Below, piece by piece: positions 47,192 to 54,681 of a DNA stretch of 64,000 bases. The notes under the pieces were generated by a model. The model had not been told where the DNA came from, did not search any database, and worked only from the letters and a program-made list of their open reading frames with translations. The stretch's first letter is position 1; the number at the start of each line of letters is the position of its first letter. The stretch comes from JBNJGB01 sp051747385 (GTDB taxonomy: Bacteria > Myxococcota_A > UBA9042 > PHBI01 > JACKFB01). Both the position numbers and the translations under genes were made by a program. The stretch covers positions 62,001 through 126,000 of the forward strand of contig JBNJGB010000001.1 of assembly GCA_051747385.1 (NCBI GenBank). The letters are read 5' to 3'.

Positions 47192-48883
47192 GTGATCCCA
47201 CCCCTGCGCCCCGGGAGGGCGCTCCGGATCGGCCTGGGGCTGGCCCTCGTCGTCGCCCTGACTCCGTCCGCCGCGAGCGCCTACGAGCACGTCCGGACGG
47301 AGAAGACCGGCGTCATCGTCCAGTGGGAGCAGCGCTGCGTGCAGTGGTGGCTGAACGAGGCGGGCTGCGAGGACCTCCCCACGGACCTGCTGGTGGAGAC
47401 CCTCCAGGCCAGCTTCGACACGTGGGACGCCGTGGAGGAGTCCTGGCTGGACCTCCAGTTCGCCGGCTTCACGTGCTTCGACGACGTCGGCGTGGCCGAT
47501 CACCCGGGGCCGCAGAACGTCCTGGTCTGGCGGGACGCGGACGGCTCGTGGGCGTACGGAGATCACGTGGTGGCGCAGACGTCCCTGACCTACGACAGCC
47601 ACAGCGGCGCCATCGCCGACGCCGACATCGAGTTCAACGGCGAGCGCTTCCCGTTCGCCACGGACGGCTCGCCGTGGGCCTACGACCTGCAGCAGACGGC
47701 GACCCACGAGATCGGGCACATGCTGGGCCTCGCGCACCCCGCCGACCACCCGGAGGCGGTCATGTACGCCAAGGCGTCACCGGGGGAGACGGACAAGCGG
47801 ACCCTGCGCGAGGACGATCGCGCCGGCCTGGCGGCGAGCCACCCCGTCGAGGAGACGCCCGACGGACCGACCTGCGACCCGGAGGCGCCCGTGGCCACGC
47901 TGGCCGCGCCCTACTGTCCTCCCCCGCCGGACGACAGCGGCTGCGGCGCGGCGGGTGGAGGCCCGGGCGCGCTGCTGTGCGTCGCCCTGGCGCTGCTGCT
48001 CGGGGCCGCCGGGCGCCGGAGACGGCGGACGGCCTGGGTCGTCGCCTCCGCCCTGACGTTCGCGGCCGCACCGGGCCACGCCGGCGTGCCCTACACGACC
48101 ATCGACGGCCTGCCGCTGCACTGGCCCACGGACGACCTGACCTACACCCTGGACCCCGCCGTGCCCGACTCGCTGGACCCTGGCGCGGTGGCGGACGTGT
48201 TCCAGGCGGGGTTCGCCCCCTGGGAGGCCCTCCCCTGCCACGCCCTCCGCTTCACCTCCCCGGGCTACGCGCCCTGCCCCGGCGAGGACACGGGCGACGG
48301 CGTGAACTGCATCTGGTGGACCGAGGATCTCGACGCCTGGACCGGCGCGGGTTTCTCGGAGCACCTCATCGCCGTGACCCTGGTCCACTTCCGGACCGCC
48401 ACGGGCGAGATCGCGGACGTGGACACCAACTACAACGCCGCGAACGTCGAGTGGACCACGGCGCCGGTGTGCGATCCCGAGGCCCCGGGCCACGACCTGC
48501 AGGCGACCGTCACCCACGAGGCGGGGCACTTCGTCGGCCTCGACCACTCCCCCGTCTTCGAGGCGACCATGTACACGTTCACGTCCGACAGCGACTGCGA
48601 CAAGCGCGCGCTCCACCCGGACGACGAGGAGACCTTCTGCGGGATCTACGCCGATCCCGGCGACCCGGCCTCGGACACGGCTCCGGACGCGGACACGGCG
48701 CCCGACGCGGGGCCGTTCGACGCCGTCGCCGGGGATGCGGGCGGCTTCGACGGCGGACGCGGAGGGGGGTGTCAGGCGGCTGAGGACGGGCCGACGACGC
48801 CCTGGACCTGGCTGCTGCTCACGTGCGCTCCAGCAGCCATCCTCGCAGGTCGCCGAGCACGCGGTCGCGCTCGGGCTCGTTGA
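47192..48883 (+). CDS. fused double matrixin-like zinc metalloprotease with two MYXO-CTERM-like tails
   Basis: A 563-residue reading frame that looks like two secreted proteases joined. Part 1 has a signal peptide (ALRIGLGLALVVALTPSAAS), zinc motif HEIGHMLGLAH at 172-182, and a MYXO-CTERM-like tail (Cys251 in SGCGAAGGG, helix ALLCVALALLLGAAG, then RRRRR). Without a stop, part 2 follows at once with a signal-like stretch (WVVASALTFAAAPGHAG), a second motif HEAGHFVGLDH at 442-452, and a second tail (Cys527, TPWTWLLLTCAPAAILAG, Arg-rich end). GTG at 47192 starts the first signal. There is no in-frame ATG/GTG at the junction. The 3' end overlaps the convergent hydrolase gene by 65 bases. Both zinc sites look intact. 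Confidence 0.82.
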   Translation: MIPPLRPGRALRIGLGLALVVALTPSAASAYEHVRTEKTGVIVQWEQRCVQWWLNEAGCEDLPTDLLVETLQASFDTWDAVEESWLDLQFAGFTCFDDVGVADHPGPQNVLVWRDADGSWAYGDHVVAQTSLTYDSHSGAIADADIEFNGERFPFATDGSPWAYDLQQTATHEIGHMLGLAHPADHPEAVMYAKASPGETDKRTLREDDRAGLAASHPVEETPDGPTCDPEAPVATLAAPYCPPPPDDSGCGAAGGGPGALLCVALALLLGAAGRRRRRTAWVVASALTFAAAPGHAGVPYTTIDGLPLHWPTDDLTYTLDPAVPDSLDPGAVADVFQAGFAPWEALPCHALRFTSPGYAPCPGEDTGDGVNCIWWTEDLDAWTGAGFSEHLIAVTLVHFRTATGEIADVDTNYNAANVEWTTAPVCDPEAPGHDLQATVTHEAGHFVGLDHSPVFEATMYTFTSDSDCDKRALHPDDEETFCGIYADPGDPASDTAPDADTAPDAGPFDAVAGDAGGFDGGRGGGCQAAEDGPTTPWTWLLLTCAPAAILAGRRARGRARAR

Positions 48884-49652
48884 AGATCTCGTGGTACAGC
48901 CCCTCGTAGGGGACGAAGGTCTTGTCCTCGGAGCCGAGGCGCTCGAAGAACCTCCGCGTCGCGGCGGGGTCCACGAGGCGATCGTCGCCGGCCTGGAGCA
49001 CGAGCATGGGACGGTCGATGCGCCCGGCCCCGGCCAGGATCCGCTCCTGGGCCTCCAGGAACTCCACGTACCAGCGCGCCGTGGCCGCCCGGAGGACGAG
49101 GGGATCGGCGTCGTAGGCGGCCACCACGTCGGGATCGCGGCTGACGAGGGACGACTCGATCCCGGTGGGGACGCTCAGCGTGGGCCAGATCCGGCTCATC
49201 ACGCGAGCCAGGGCGTCCTTCCAGGCCGGGACCGGCACGGCGACCCCGAAGCCCGGGCTGGACAGGGCGAAGCCGTCGGCCCGATCGCCCCGCGCGAGCG
49301 CATAGGCCGCCGCCACGAGGCCGCCCTGGCTGTGCCCGACGATGAACAGCGGGGCGTCCGGGCGGCGGTCTCGAGCGGCCCGGACGGCGCGCTCCACGTC
49401 GTCCACGTAGTCGTCGAAGCGCTCCACGTAGCCCCGGCGGCCGTCGGCGCGGCCGTAGCCCCGGTAGTCGAAGCCCAGGCAGTCGAAGCCCGCGGCGTTC
49501 ATGGCCTCGAAGACGTGCAGATAGCGGCCGCTGTGCTCGCCGAAGCCGTGGACGAACACGAGGGTCGCGCGCGGATCCTCGACGGGGTGCCAGCGGTAGA
49601 ACAGGCGGACGCCCGCGCCCTGGTCCAGGTAGCCGGTCTCCTCGGTGGCCAT
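48819..49652 (-). CDS. alpha/beta hydrolase, monoacylglycerol lipase/lysophospholipase-like
   Basis: A 277-residue hydrolase. The start GVRLFYRWHPVEDPRATLVF, oxyanion region VHGFGEHSGRY, and nucleophile Ser108 in VGHSQGG are those of the Hydrolase_4 (MAGL/PldB-like) family; Asp (LQAGDDRLVD) and His (EGLYHEIFNE) complete the triad. No signal peptide, so cytoplasmic. ATG at 49652 is 14 bases after the PilZ-like gene stop codon on the same strand, so the two are probably cotranscribed. Its last 65 bases overlap the 3' end of the metalloprotease gene. Confidence 0.9.
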   Translation of the reverse strand: MATEETGYLDQGAGVRLFYRWHPVEDPRATLVFVHGFGEHSGRYLHVFEAMNAAGFDCLGFDYRGYGRADGRRGYVERFDDYVDDVERAVRAARDRRPDAPLFIVGHSQGGLVAAAYALARGDRADGFALSSPGFGVAVPVPAWKDALARVMSRIWPTLSVPTGIESSLVSRDPDVVAAYDADPLVLRAATARWYVEFLEAQERILAGAGRIDRPMLVLQAGDDRLVDPAATRRFFERLGSEDKTFVPYEGLYHEIFNEPERDRVLGDLRGWLLERT

Positions 49653-49666
49653 GGTGTCGTCTCCGC

Positions 49667-50179
49667 TCAGGAAAGCTCTTCGAGGGCCGAGGCGTCGCGA
49701 TCGCCGTCCACGAACGCGCGGAACCGCTTCTTGTCCTCGGCGCTCCGCCAGAGGAACTTCAGGCCGACGCCCATGGGGCGGCCCCCTCGCTCGTGGGGGT
49801 TCACCCAGATGACCTTGGCCGGCTGATCGAAGGCGATCTCCGGCCGCCGGATGCGCACGCGAAGCTCCGCGGTGGAGTCGATGCCCGGGAACTCGGTCGT
49901 CTGGAGGAACACGCCGTCCTTGTTGATGTTCCGCTTCACGGCCCGCCACAGGTCCGAGGAGTTGCGCCAGCGCACCGTGATCACGTGGGCGTGCCCCGAG
50001 TCCTCGGGGGCGTCCTCGATGGTGAGGTCGTCCTCGGTGCCTAGGCCCCAGCGGGTCATCACGTCGATGTAGCGGTCCAGGTCCCGGAGGCGATCCCCGA
50101 CGCCCGACTCGCCGCGCATCTGCTTCCGCAAGCGGAGGGCGTCGTGAAGCTCTTCGACGTCGATGGGTTGCTCGGCCAT
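49667..50179 (-). CDS. PilZ-like domain protein
   Basis: A 170-residue protein. The N-terminal ~60 residues are helical (VEELHDALRLRKQMRGESGV). The C-terminal ~100 residues form a PilZ-type beta barrel (WRAVKRNINKDGVFLQTTEF ... AELRVRIRRPEIAFDQPAKV ... RGGRPMGVGLKFL), closest to the PilZ subfamily that is abundant in Myxococcus as I recall (TIGR02266). The c-di-GMP motif RxxxR...(D/N)xSxxG is only partly present (RAVKRNINKDGVF), so binding is uncertain. It precedes the hydrolase gene. Repeat copy 3 lies in its upstream region. Confidence 0.8.
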   Translation of the reverse strand: MAEQPIDVEELHDALRLRKQMRGESGVGDRLRDLDRYIDVMTRWGLGTEDDLTIEDAPEDSGHAHVITVRWRNSSDLWRAVKRNINKDGVFLQTTEFPGIDSTAELRVRIRRPEIAFDQPAKVIWVNPHERGGRPMGVGLKFLWRSAEDKKRFRAFVDGDRDASALEELS

Positions 50180-50234
50180 GGCGGAGAGTATAGAGGGGGG
50201 ATCGCGCCGCGGCCAGCAGGGTCCGGGAGAGGCC

Positions 50235-50399
50235 AGGGCGGTCGCAATGTCGACCGCCCTCCCTTGCCTTTGCCCTTGCCCTTGCCCTTGCCCTTGCCTC
50301 CTCTCAGACGCCCAGGATCCATCGTTTCCGAGCGGGTGCAATCCGCGCCGGGCACCGTACCGCCGCGCGGCCCTCACTTTTCCGACTTTGCGATTGCCC
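50235..50399 (-). repeat. divergent-promoter repeat family, copy 3
   Basis: Minus-strand copy of the family. Reading the minus strand it begins GGGCAATCGCAAAGTCGG, has GGGCCGCGCGGCGGTACGGT, GCACCCGCTCGGAAACGATG, about six GGCAAG-type hexamers, and ends in a perfect hairpin: AGGGCGGTCG and CGACCGCCCT around a six-base loop. Confidence 0.9.
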
Positions 50400-50447
50400 A
50401 GGGGAGAGGCTGGACAAGCCCTCCGGTCATGCGTACGGTGGGCCCGC

Positions 50448-50464
50448 ACTGAACACCCGAACAG
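50448..50464 (-). promoter_or_regulatory. candidate LexA (SOS) box upstream of recN
   Basis: Minus-strand CTGTTCGGGTGTTCAGT ends 15 bases before the recN start. Compared with the Myxococcus LexA motif as I remember it (CTRHAMRYBYGTTCAGS) it agrees at 14 of 17 positions, including the whole GTTCAG half. recN is a standard SOS gene. Confidence 0.5.
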
Positions 50465-50479
50465 GGGTCGGAGGCGACC

Positions 50480-52171
50480 ATGCTCCTGCACCTGGCCATC
50501 CGGGACCTCGCGATCATCGAGAAGACGGCCATCGACTTCGGGTCGGGCCTGAACGTGCTCACGGGGGAGACCGGCGCCGGCAAGTCCATCGTCGTCGGGG
50601 CGCTGAACCTGGTCCTGGGCGACCGGGCGCGCTCGGACACCGTGCGACGCGGCTGCGACAAGGCGGAGGTGCAGGCCCTCTTCCGCGTCCCGTCGAACGG
50701 ACCGGTGGCCGCGGGGCTGCGGGACAAGGACCTCGTCGGCGATCCCGCGGCGGGCGACGACACCGTCGACGTCATCGTCCGCCGGATCGTGGCACCCGGG
50801 GGGCGCGGGCGGGCCTACGTGAACGATCGGCTGGTGAACGTGGGCACCCTGGCCGAGGTCATGCGCGGCATGGTGGACATCGCGAGCCAGCACCAGCACA
50901 CGGCCCTGCTGGACGCCCGGGGGCACCTGGACCTGCTGGATCGCTTCGGGGGCCTGGCGGCGGAGCGCGGCGGCTTCGACGCGGCGTGGACGGCCCTGGT
51001 GGACGCCCGGCGGCGTCGCGACGCCCTGCGCGAGCAGGAGCAGGAGCGGCTCCAGCGCGAGGACTACGTCCGCTTCCAGCTCGACGAGATCGACCGGGTC
51101 GCGCCCCAGCCCGGCGAGGACGAGACGCTCCACGCCGAGCGCGAGCGGCTGGCCCACGCGGAGAGCCTCCTCCGGGGCAGCCGGGAGGTGGAGATCTTCC
51201 TCAGCGGCCGCGAGACCTCGGCCCACGAGCAGGTGCAGGCCGCCGCGCGCGCCCTGGAGCGCCTGGTGGGAGTCGACGCGCAGCTCGAGCCCTTCGTGGA
51301 GCGGCTGGAGTCGGCCCACATCGAGCTGGAGGACATCGCCTTCGAGCTCCGCCGCTACGGCGACGGGGTGGAGATCGATCCCCACCGGCTGGAGCAGGTG
51401 GAGGAGCGCCTGGACGCCCTGAAGCGCCTGCAGCGCAAGCACGGCCTCGACGCCGAGGGCCTCCTGGAGCGCGCGGCCGAGCTGCGCGAGGAGGTGGAGG
51501 GCTTCGAGTCCCTCGACGAGGCCATCCGCGAGGCCGAGGCCGACGTCGGGCGCCTGGAGGACGAGGCGCGCGCGGCGGCGGAGGCCCTGTCGAAGGCCCG
51601 CGCGGGGGCCTCGCGAAAGCTGGAGGAGGGCGTGGCCCGGGAGCTGTCCCAGCTCGCCATGCCCGGCGCGCGGATCCGCTTCCGGCTGGAGCGCCGCGAG
51701 ACCCTGGGCGCCCAGGGCCTCGACGACGGGGAGATCCTCATCCGCACGAACGTCGGGGAGGGGGAGAAGCCCCTGGCGCGGGTGGCCTCGGGCGGCGAGC
51801 TGTCACGCCTGCTGCTGGCGCTGAAGGCCGTCCTGGCGCGCGTGGACGACGTGGGCCTGGGCGTGTTCGACGAGGTGGACACCGGCGTCGGCGGCGCCGT
51901 GGCGGAGGTGATCGGCCTGGAGCTGAAGTCCATCGCCGGCCACCGGCAGGTCATCGCCATCACCCACCTGCCCCAGATCGCCGCCCACGCGAACCACCAC
52001 GTGCGCGTCGAGAAGGAGACCCGCGGCGGCCGCACCACCACCCGCGTGACGGCTCTGGACCCGGCCGACCGCACCGACGAGATCGCCCGCATGCTCGGCG
52101 GCCTGGAGATCACCTCCCGGACCCGCGAGCACGCCGCCGAGCTCCTCGAGCGGGGCAGCGCCACGGCCTGA
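50480..52171 (+). CDS. recN: DNA repair protein RecN
   Basis: A 563-residue SMC-like ATPase acting on double-strand breaks. The N-terminal half starts LLHLAIRDLAIIEKTAIDFG and has Walker A GETGAGKS at 29-36. A long coiled-coil middle (about 150-370; EQERLQREDYVRFQLDEIDR, LEQVEERLDALKRLQRKHGL) is followed by the C-terminal ABC signature ASGGELSRLLLALK and Walker B-like GLGVFDEVDTGVGG, and QVIAITHLPQIAA. All ATPase motifs are intact. ATG at 50480 follows GGAGGCGACC. A LexA-like site just upstream suggests DNA-damage control. Confidence 0.95.
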   Translation: MLLHLAIRDLAIIEKTAIDFGSGLNVLTGETGAGKSIVVGALNLVLGDRARSDTVRRGCDKAEVQALFRVPSNGPVAAGLRDKDLVGDPAAGDDTVDVIVRRIVAPGGRGRAYVNDRLVNVGTLAEVMRGMVDIASQHQHTALLDARGHLDLLDRFGGLAAERGGFDAAWTALVDARRRRDALREQEQERLQREDYVRFQLDEIDRVAPQPGEDETLHAERERLAHAESLLRGSREVEIFLSGRETSAHEQVQAAARALERLVGVDAQLEPFVERLESAHIELEDIAFELRRYGDGVEIDPHRLEQVEERLDALKRLQRKHGLDAEGLLERAAELREEVEGFESLDEAIREAEADVGRLEDEARAAAEALSKARAGASRKLEEGVARELSQLAMPGARIRFRLERRETLGAQGLDDGEILIRTNVGEGEKPLARVASGGELSRLLLALKAVLARVDDVGLGVFDEVDTGVGGAVAEVIGLELKSIAGHRQVIAITHLPQIAAHANHHVRVEKETRGGRTTTRVTALDPADRTDEIARMLGGLEITSRTREHAAELLERGSATA

Positions 52172-52460
52172 CCCGACTACTCATGGCCCCGCACCCGGGG
52201 GGCTCGCGCAAAGGCGCGGAGCCGCAAAGACGCGGGAAACATGGGGAAGAGGCAGTGAGACGGCCGTCGGCTGGGGTCACTCCCCGACCCACCGGGCCCG
52301 GCCCCGAGTCCACTCCCGATGGAGCCGGAACGCCTTGGCCGCCGAGCCCGACCACGACCACGTCCAGGTCCACGTCCACGGCCAGGTCCACGTCCACGTT
52401 TCGTCGGCTCTCGGCGACTTGTGAACAAAGGACAGGCTGGAGGCCCGCCGTCCCCGGCCT
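52172..52460. other. intergenic region after recN with hexamer tract
   Basis: No gene seen. Positions 52197-52240 carry an inverted, degraded copy of the core of the 100-bp repeat (CTCGCGCAAAGGCGCGGAGC), and 52350-52402 a GTCCAC/GTCCAG hexamer tract (CCACGTCCAGGTCCACGTCC). Confidence 0.6.
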
Positions 52461-52870
52461 TGGTGGCCTTGGCGCCTTTGCGGCTTCGCGCGAGCCTCTC
52501 CCGAGCCGCCGTCATGTCCGTCCGCCGGGCTGGGAGAGCCCTCGCGGGATGACCCGGCCTTGCTGGCCTTGGAACCGTTGCGGCTTGGCGCGAGCCTTTC
52601 CCGAGCCGCCGTCTCAGGCTTTGTGGCCTTGGCGCCGTTGCGGCTTGGCGCGAGCCTTTCCCGAGCCGCCGACATATTCGTCCGCCGGGCTCGAGGAGTC
52701 CTCCCGGGATGACCTGTCCTTGGCGGCCTTGGCGCCTTTGCGGCTTCGCGCGAGCCTCTCCCGAGCCGCCGTGATGCCCGGCCGCCGGGCTCGAGGAGTC
52801 CTCCCGGGATGACCTGTCCTCGGCGGCCTTTGCGCCTTGGCGCCTTGGCGCGAGCTTCCCCGACGGGCCC
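52461..52870 (+). repeat. 100-bp tandem repeat array
   Basis: Units at 52461-52560 (100 bp), 52561-52620 (60 bp, internally shortened), 52621-52720 (100), 52721-52820 (100) and a partial unit from 52821. Each begins GGCGGCCTTGGCGCCTTTGC-like and contains GCGCGAGCCTYTCCCGAGCC and GGGATGACC near its end. There are no unique spacers, so it is not a CRISPR array. The core is the reverse complement of the sequence in the direct repeats at 63666 and 63933. Confidence 0.9.
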
Positions 52871-52878
52871 CGGAGGAT

Positions 52879-53628
52879 CTACTCGGCCTCCTCCGCCCCC
52901 GTCGCGGCGGTGAAGTTCGTCTCGAAGTCGAGGTACAAAAACGGCGCCTCGAAGCGGTACAGGTAGTTCGTCGGGTGCTTCAGCTTGATGATGTACCGGA
53001 CGCCGCGCCGGAGGCGCTTGCCCTCGATGGAGCGGATGGGCGTGGCGAAGTGCTCGGTGATCATGGCGCGCACCGTGTTGCGGGCCAGGACGCGCGCGCC
53101 GGGGAAGAAGACCTCCAGGCGCTTGTCGCCCAGGCGCGTCACCTCGAAGCGCGGCGCAGGATCGCTGAGGAGCCAGTACACGCGGCTCACGGCGGCCATG
53201 GGCTGGAAGCCGGTCCACAGCACGAGGTCCTGGTTCGCCAGCCGGTCCAGGTCCCAGAGGCTGTTCCGGATCCCCGGGATGACGCCGTGATAGGTGCGAT
53301 CCACGTAGATCTGCCCGGCCTCGTCGACGATGATCTTGATCTCGCCCTCGCGCCGCACCTCGTAGCCGCTGTCCTCGAACTCCTCCTCGGTGCCCACGGG
53401 CACGGGCTCCACCAGGTCGTCCTCGGGAGCGCTGACACGATAGACGCCGCCGGCGAAACCGCCCAGGCCGGGCGCCCGCTCCGCGGCCTCCCGCTGCTTG
53501 GCCTTCTCCAGGGCCTCCGCGGGCGTCTCGGAGCCGCCCCCGCCTTCGCCCTCCTGGGCCCACGCCGCGGGGACCCCGAGGGCCACCGCCGCGACCGCGA
53601 CCACCAGCCAAGCCAATCCGCGCTTCAT
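52879..53628 (-). CDS. exported AMIN-like domain protein
   Basis: A 249-residue protein with signal peptide MKRGLAWLVVAVAAVALGVP (cut after AWA). After a Gly/Glu linker the mature part is beta-rich (RREGEIKIIVDEAGQIYVDR; RFEVTRLGDKRLEVFFPGAR; VRYIIKLKHPTNYLYRFEAP), the pattern of an AMIN domain found in peptidoglycan-associated and secretin-type proteins. Its C-terminus is acidic. ATG at 53628 has GGAGG 7 nt upstream. No pilus or amidase genes are adjacent, so its partner is unknown. Confidence 0.7.
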   Translation of the reverse strand: MKRGLAWLVVAVAAVALGVPAAWAQEGEGGGGSETPAEALEKAKQREAAERAPGLGGFAGGVYRVSAPEDDLVEPVPVGTEEEFEDSGYEVRREGEIKIIVDEAGQIYVDRTYHGVIPGIRNSLWDLDRLANQDLVLWTGFQPMAAVSRVYWLLSDPAPRFEVTRLGDKRLEVFFPGARVLARNTVRAMITEHFATPIRSIEGKRLRRGVRYIIKLKHPTNYLYRFEAPFLYLDFETNFTAATGAEEAE

Positions 53629-53700
53629 CGAGACCTCCGCGACCAGACGCTGCGCGAACAAGAGACGGAGCACGCCCCCGAGCGTATCAGGGCGGAGACG

Positions 53701-53733
53701 AAAAAGGCCCGGCCCCCTGTCGGGAGCCGGGCC
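53701..53733 (-). terminator. rho-independent terminator of the lipoprotein gene at 53762-54463
   Basis: Minus strand: GGCCCGGC (53733-53726) and GCCGGGCC (53713-53706) form the stem, followed by TTTTT (53705-53701) and CGTC. A classic terminator 28 bases after the stop codon. Confidence 0.85.
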
Positions 53734-53761
53734 CTGCGATGCCGTCCGCGTGTCGGGCGGG

Positions 53762-54463
53762 CTAGAAGCCGGTGGCCGTGATCGTGGCCGTGCCGACGGC
53801 CTGGTCGCTCAGCATGAACGAGCAGCCGGTCATGCCGTCGCGCGGGTTGCAGCCGATGGTCTCGACCAGGTGCACCTCGTACGGCTCGTCGGTCCCGTCG
53901 TTCGCCAGGTCGTGGCTCTGCCCGAGCTCCCAGACCTTGATCTGATCACCCGCCTGGACGAAGACGCCGCCGGTGAACTCGCCGGCGATCCAGCCGCCGT
54001 GGAGCGCGAAATACCCCGTCCCGGCAGGCTCGGGGAACGCCTGGGTGGCGTCCGGCGCGCCCTTGGCGGCGTCCGGATCGTCGTAGGCGTTGGCCGAGCA
54101 CACGTCGCTGCCCGTCGGGTTCGTCTCGGAGGCGACGAACTCGAAGGTCCCGAGGATGTCCGAGCCGGCGATCAGCTCCACGGCGTCGATGTCCGCGCCT
54201 GGGGCCATCTTGGCCTCGTGCTGGCTGCCGCAGCACCCGGCCTGGTCGGGCTCACCGCAGGTGTCCGGGTTCCAGAGGTCCTGGACCAGGACGCCGGCGA
54301 ACTGCTGCTCCTCGGTCGTGTCCTGGACGTCGCCCGCGGCGTCGGGGGTCCCGCCGTTGTCCGTGAGGCCGTTGCCGTCGTCGTCGATCTCGCAGGCGGC
54401 GAGCGGCAGCGCGAGCAGGCCCGCCGTCGCGAGGAGCAGGGGGATCCTGGAGTGCTTGGCCAT
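53762..54463 (-). CDS. lipoprotein of unknown function
   Basis: A 233-residue lipoprotein: MAKHSRIPLLLATAGLLALP then lipobox LAAC (Cys24). The mature part has an acidic linker and a globular region containing AGVLVQDLWNPDTCGEPDQA, FALHGGWIAGEFTGGVFVQA and the cysteines CCGSQHEAK, CSANAYDDPD and CNPRDGMTGCSF. ATG at 54463 has AAGGAAGGA upstream. A clear terminator follows. No known family was recognised; surface protein with an F5/8 or jelly-roll-like fold is a guess from the strand pattern. Confidence 0.75.
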   Translation of the reverse strand: MAKHSRIPLLLATAGLLALPLAACEIDDDGNGLTDNGGTPDAAGDVQDTTEEQQFAGVLVQDLWNPDTCGEPDQAGCCGSQHEAKMAPGADIDAVELIAGSDILGTFEFVASETNPTGSDVCSANAYDDPDAAKGAPDATQAFPEPAGTGYFALHGGWIAGEFTGGVFVQAGDQIKVWELGQSHDLANDGTDEPYEVHLVETIGCNPRDGMTGCSFMLSDQAVGTATITATGF

Positions 54464-54681
54464 GGCGTCCTTCCTTGTCTGGAGCGGTTTCCTGGCGCGC
54501 CGGTCCTCGAGGGCGTCCGGCGCAGTCACGACGTGCTGCGGAGCTTCGACGGCGCTCCCGCGCCTGCATTCATCCCGCCGCACGAGCGAGGTGCTGTTCA
54601 CATGGGCCTCATGGTAGGACGCGCTGCCGATCTGTCAACGCGATCCCGCCACTCCGAGCCGAGATTTCGCCTCGGAACGGC

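Larger units (their letters stand above)
50180..50479. other. divergent region between the PilZ-like gene and recN
   Basis: Three hundred bases holding repeat copy 3 and, next to the recN start, a LexA-box-like sequence. No further gene seen. Confidence 0.5.

Noticed and set aside
52461..52870. CRISPR array
   Set aside because: Units are 100 bp and contiguous, with no unique spacers and no cas genes.
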